Origin: Anaerolineaceae bacterium
GTDB lineage: Bacteria; Chloroflexota; Anaerolineae; Anaerolineales; UBA11657
Reading direction: 5' to 3'
NCBI GenBank assembly: GCA_003569365.1
Contig: BGOS01000008.1
Coordinates: 1 to 63,311 of the forward strand
Length of the DNA stretch: 63,311 bases
Position 1 is the first letter of the stretch. Every line of letters starts with the position of its first letter. The notes under the pieces were generated by a model. That model was not told the origin of the DNA. It ran no database searches and saw only the letters and a list, made by a program, of their open reading frames with translations. Below, one piece after another: positions 61,228 to 63,311 of the stretch. The position numbers were made by a program, and so were the translations under genes.

Positions 61228-61268
61228 CCCGCCGGCTGGGGCGCGCGCCCCGCACTTTCCACCGCCAC

Positions 61269-62573
61269 ATGCCCAAACTTAGCTGGCCGGTTCTGCCTCC
61301 CTGGCTGCGCTGGTCGGCTGCGCCCGCCGAGGCCCCGCCACTCCAGCGCCGCAACTTCATCAACGTCCAGATCGATGGCATTGGCGTTGGATTGGCATCT
61401 GCCGCTGCCCCGTTTCTGCCGGTTTTTTTGGTGCGTCTGGGCGCCTCCAATTTGCAAGTGGGCTTGCTCACCAGCATGCCCGCCGTCACTGGCTTGCTGC
61501 TGGCTTTTGCAGTCGGGCGCTTCCTGCAGCGCCAGCGCAATGTGGTTCCATGGTACGGTCGCGTGCGCGTGTTCAGCATCATGGCCTACACCCTCACCGG
61601 CCTCGTGACACTAGTCGTGCCATCCGAGCATGCCGTGCTCGTCGTGCTTGCTATCTGGGCCGCCGCCACCCTCCCGCAAACCATGGTTGCCATCAGTTTC
61701 ACGGTGGTGATGAACGGCGTAGCTGGAGAAAACGGGCGCTACGAGCTGATGAGCCGGCGCTGGTCTGTGCTGGGCATCACCACCGCGGTGACGGTGCTGC
61801 TGATTGGGCAGGTATTGGCCCGTGTGAGCTTTCCCGCCAACTACCAACTGGTGTTCATTCTGCTCAGCGCCGGCGGATTGATCTCACTCTATTTTTCCAG
61901 CAATCTGGTGCTGCCGGACCAAGAGTCGCCGCCACTCACTTCGCGCCAGCCAATGCTGGATCAACTGCGCAGTGCAATCCAAAATGTGCGGCAGCAGCCA
62001 GCTTTCATTGCGTTTACCACCCGGCGCTTCGTGTTCCTCTCTGGTATTGCGTTGGCTGCTCCAATTTTTCCGCTCTACCTTGTGCGTGAGGCGCATGCCA
62101 ACGAGGCCGCCATCGGCCTCATCAGCACTGCGCAAACTTTCACGCTCGTCATTGGTTACTGGCTGTGGGCCGGCGTGTCACGCTCGCGCGGTTCCCGGTT
62201 GGTGCTGCTCTCAGCCACCCTCGGCCTGTCAATTTATCCAGCCCTCGTGGCCACCACACTGCAAGTGGAGGTCATTGTGCTGCTGGCTGCGTTCTCGGGT
62301 ATTTTTCAGGCCGGCCTTGATCTGGTGTTCTTTGATGAGCTTATGAAGACGGTGCCACCCGACCAGACAGCACTGTTCGTTTCAATTGCGCAAAGCCTGC
62401 AGTACATGTCGGCAATTGCCGCCCCGCTGATCGGCACACTCCTCGCCGACTACATTGGCCTCGGGGGAGCGCTACTGGCAAGCGCCGCGCTGCGAGCCTT
62501 GGCGTTTCTAATGTTTGTGCGCAGCGGCGGGGTTGGCGGAAGTTCCAGCCATAATGCGGCGCTGGTGGTGTGA
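61269..62573 (+). CDS. major facilitator superfamily transporter
   Basis: 434-aa membrane protein with about 11-12 helices. After a cytoplasmic N-terminus (PPWLRWSAAPAEAPPL) come VGLASAAAPFLPVFLVRLGA, the loop AVGRFLQRQRNVVPWYGRV, VLGITTAVTVLLIGQVLARV, a central cytoplasmic loop (LDQLRSAIQNVRQQPAF) and the second six-helix half (GIALAAPIFPLYLVREAHA). Substrate unknown; the fold is closest to efflux or sugar-type permeases. The start at 61269 is chosen because upstream in-frame sequence is Arg-rich and overlaps the DarA gene. Confidence 0.85.
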   Translation: MPKLSWPVLPPWLRWSAAPAEAPPLQRRNFINVQIDGIGVGLASAAAPFLPVFLVRLGASNLQVGLLTSMPAVTGLLLAFAVGRFLQRQRNVVPWYGRVRVFSIMAYTLTGLVTLVVPSEHAVLVVLAIWAAATLPQTMVAISFTVVMNGVAGENGRYELMSRRWSVLGITTAVTVLLIGQVLARVSFPANYQLVFILLSAGGLISLYFSSNLVLPDQESPPLTSRQPMLDQLRSAIQNVRQQPAFIAFTTRRFVFLSGIALAAPIFPLYLVREAHANEAAIGLISTAQTFTLVIGYWLWAGVSRSRGSRLVLLSATLGLSIYPALVATTLQVEVIVLLAAFSGIFQAGLDLVFFDELMKTVPPDQTALFVSIAQSLQYMSAIAAPLIGTLLADYIGLGGALLASAALRALAFLMFVRSGGVGGSSSHNAALVV

Positions 62574-62795
62574 AGAGAGAGCCGTGGAGGACAACCGACT
62601 AAGTCTCTTGGATAGGCAGCGCTCTTCTGTCAATTTGCACGCTGCCCGAGCGCTCGAATAGTTGATTGCCAGGAAATCCTGAAATATCTTGTCCGGATGA
62701 CCAACCGTATCCACTAATCCCATTGCCCTACTGATTGGCTAGCTTTTGTTGTCCCAGAAGATCTGGATGGAGCCTGAGCGGCAGCAATTTATAAG

Positions 62796-63311
62796 TTAAA
62801 AACAACCATCTCCATCATAAGTGCATGGGTCCCACACATCCGGATTAAGTAGTGCTTTTTCCAATTCGGGATTCTGCTCACTTACTTTGTACCAAAACAT
62901 CCAAGATGGTAGTTGGCGCTGGTAAGGTGCAAGTGCATCGATCTGCTTTCTGCGCACATTTCCAAAACCAATCGACTCGAGCAAATGTATGCGTTCAGCA
63001 CGGCAGCGGGAAAGTGCAACTTCAATGACGTCATGCAAAAACTTGGCCCCATCGCCTTCGGATTGAAAATCAACCAGACGCACGCGGCGCAGCCCAATAT
63101 CAGGGCTGTCCTGCCGCAAAAACACGGCATAGCCGGCAAAACCTTGCGGACCGTTCTCGTACGAAAAGATCCAGGCGTTACCCGCGCGGAGTGGCCGTTC
63201 AAAGCGCCACGCCACCGCTGCGCGGTCCCGCACGCACAGCAATCGGTTTGGCTGGGAACGTAGTTTCTCCCAAACCGGTCAAAGCGCTCATCAATCGTGT
63301 TCACCTCTCTG
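62796..63311 (-). pseudogene. GNAT-like acetyltransferase, frameshifted and cut by the window end
   Basis: The longest intact piece (148 aa, 62796-63242) reads LCVRDRAAVAWRFERPLR, IFSYENGPQGFAGYAVFLRQ, VRLVDFQSEGDGAKFLHDVI and a C-terminal LPSWMFWYKV, resembling the C-terminal GNAT domain of proteins with a FemAB/MurJ-like use. The preceding segment FDRFWEKLRSQPNR is recovered only by adding a base to AAA at 63272-63274 (expected AAAA on the plus strand). The gene continues past 63311, so its start is not seen. Function not assigned. Confidence 0.65.

Overview
The window is a bacterial chromosome segment of fairly high G+C. It opens inside a 23S rRNA gene and closes inside an acetyltransferase-like gene. 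The organism is most likely a member of the Chloroflexota (Anaerolineae-like). This is inferred from content: many secreted or membrane-anchored proteins carry long Thr/Pro/Ala linkers (lipoprotein esterase, PD40 propeller protein, kinase-FGE fusion, LysM protein), and there are two DarA-like proteins, a PEP/pyruvate-binding protein and assorted surface-glycan glycosyltransferases. No marker was searched against a database, so the phylum is a reasoned guess.

Layout. 0-1.5 kb: 3' part of 23S rRNA, then 5S rRNA. 1.7-4.8 kb: three adjacent genes (aminotransferase, GH18 chitinase-like lipoprotein, beta-carbonic anhydrase), all broken by 1-nt indels, many of them shortened homopolymers. 4.9-7.0 kb: a DapA-family dehydratase and a SnoaL/NTF2-like protein, with three copies of a ~72-bp intergenic repeat. 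7.1-13.2 kb: rho with a strong promoter and structured leader, a LysM-M23 peptidase, a HAD-GT2 fusion, rarA and a DoxX-like protein. 13.6-17.6 kb: TPR protein, YdcF family protein, GT4, and an orphan DNA methyltransferase coupled to a small unknown. 17.6-23.5 kb (minus): a run of PPIase, membrane-anchored unknown, rsmI, PGI/PMI and PEP-binding protein. 23.5-28.5 kb: esterase, GT2, molybdopterin oxidoreductase, dnaN, a stand-alone SET protein, phoU. 28.9-32.6 kb (minus): an overlapping sugar-nucleotide/glycan operon (rmlB, nucleotidyltransferase, epimerase, GT4). 32.9-36.9 kb (minus): an unusual two-gene chemosensory module (CheW-CheW-pseudoCheA-CheW scaffold plus a diverged MCP). 37.4-45.4 kb: penicillin acylase, recF, Ser/Thr kinase-FGE fusion, zinc-phospholipase-like protein, PD40 lipoprotein. 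45.4-50.5 kb: xylulokinase and mutarotase-like protein, ATP-grasp-SET fusion, dienelactone hydrolase. 50.6-55.4 kb: LysM/thrombospondin-type-3 protein, ComEC, HAD phosphatase. 55.4-59.2 kb: sugar-acid catabolism (DUF4432, SDR, KDG-kinase-like, KDPG aldolase). 59.3-63.3 kb: YhhN, ABM monooxygenase, two DarA-like proteins, MFS transporter, truncated GNAT-like gene.

The most unusual items are the kinase-dead CheA-like scaffold paired with an MCP, the ATP-grasp-SET fusion lying about 20 kb from an independent SET protein, the HAD-GT2 fusion, the repeat that follows three consecutive genes, and a recurring promoter arrangement in which the -10 box ends 6-8 nt before the start codon (leaderless transcripts). 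The frameshifts at 1.7-4.8 kb, 58.3 kb and 63.3 kb look at least as much like consensus errors as like gene decay.
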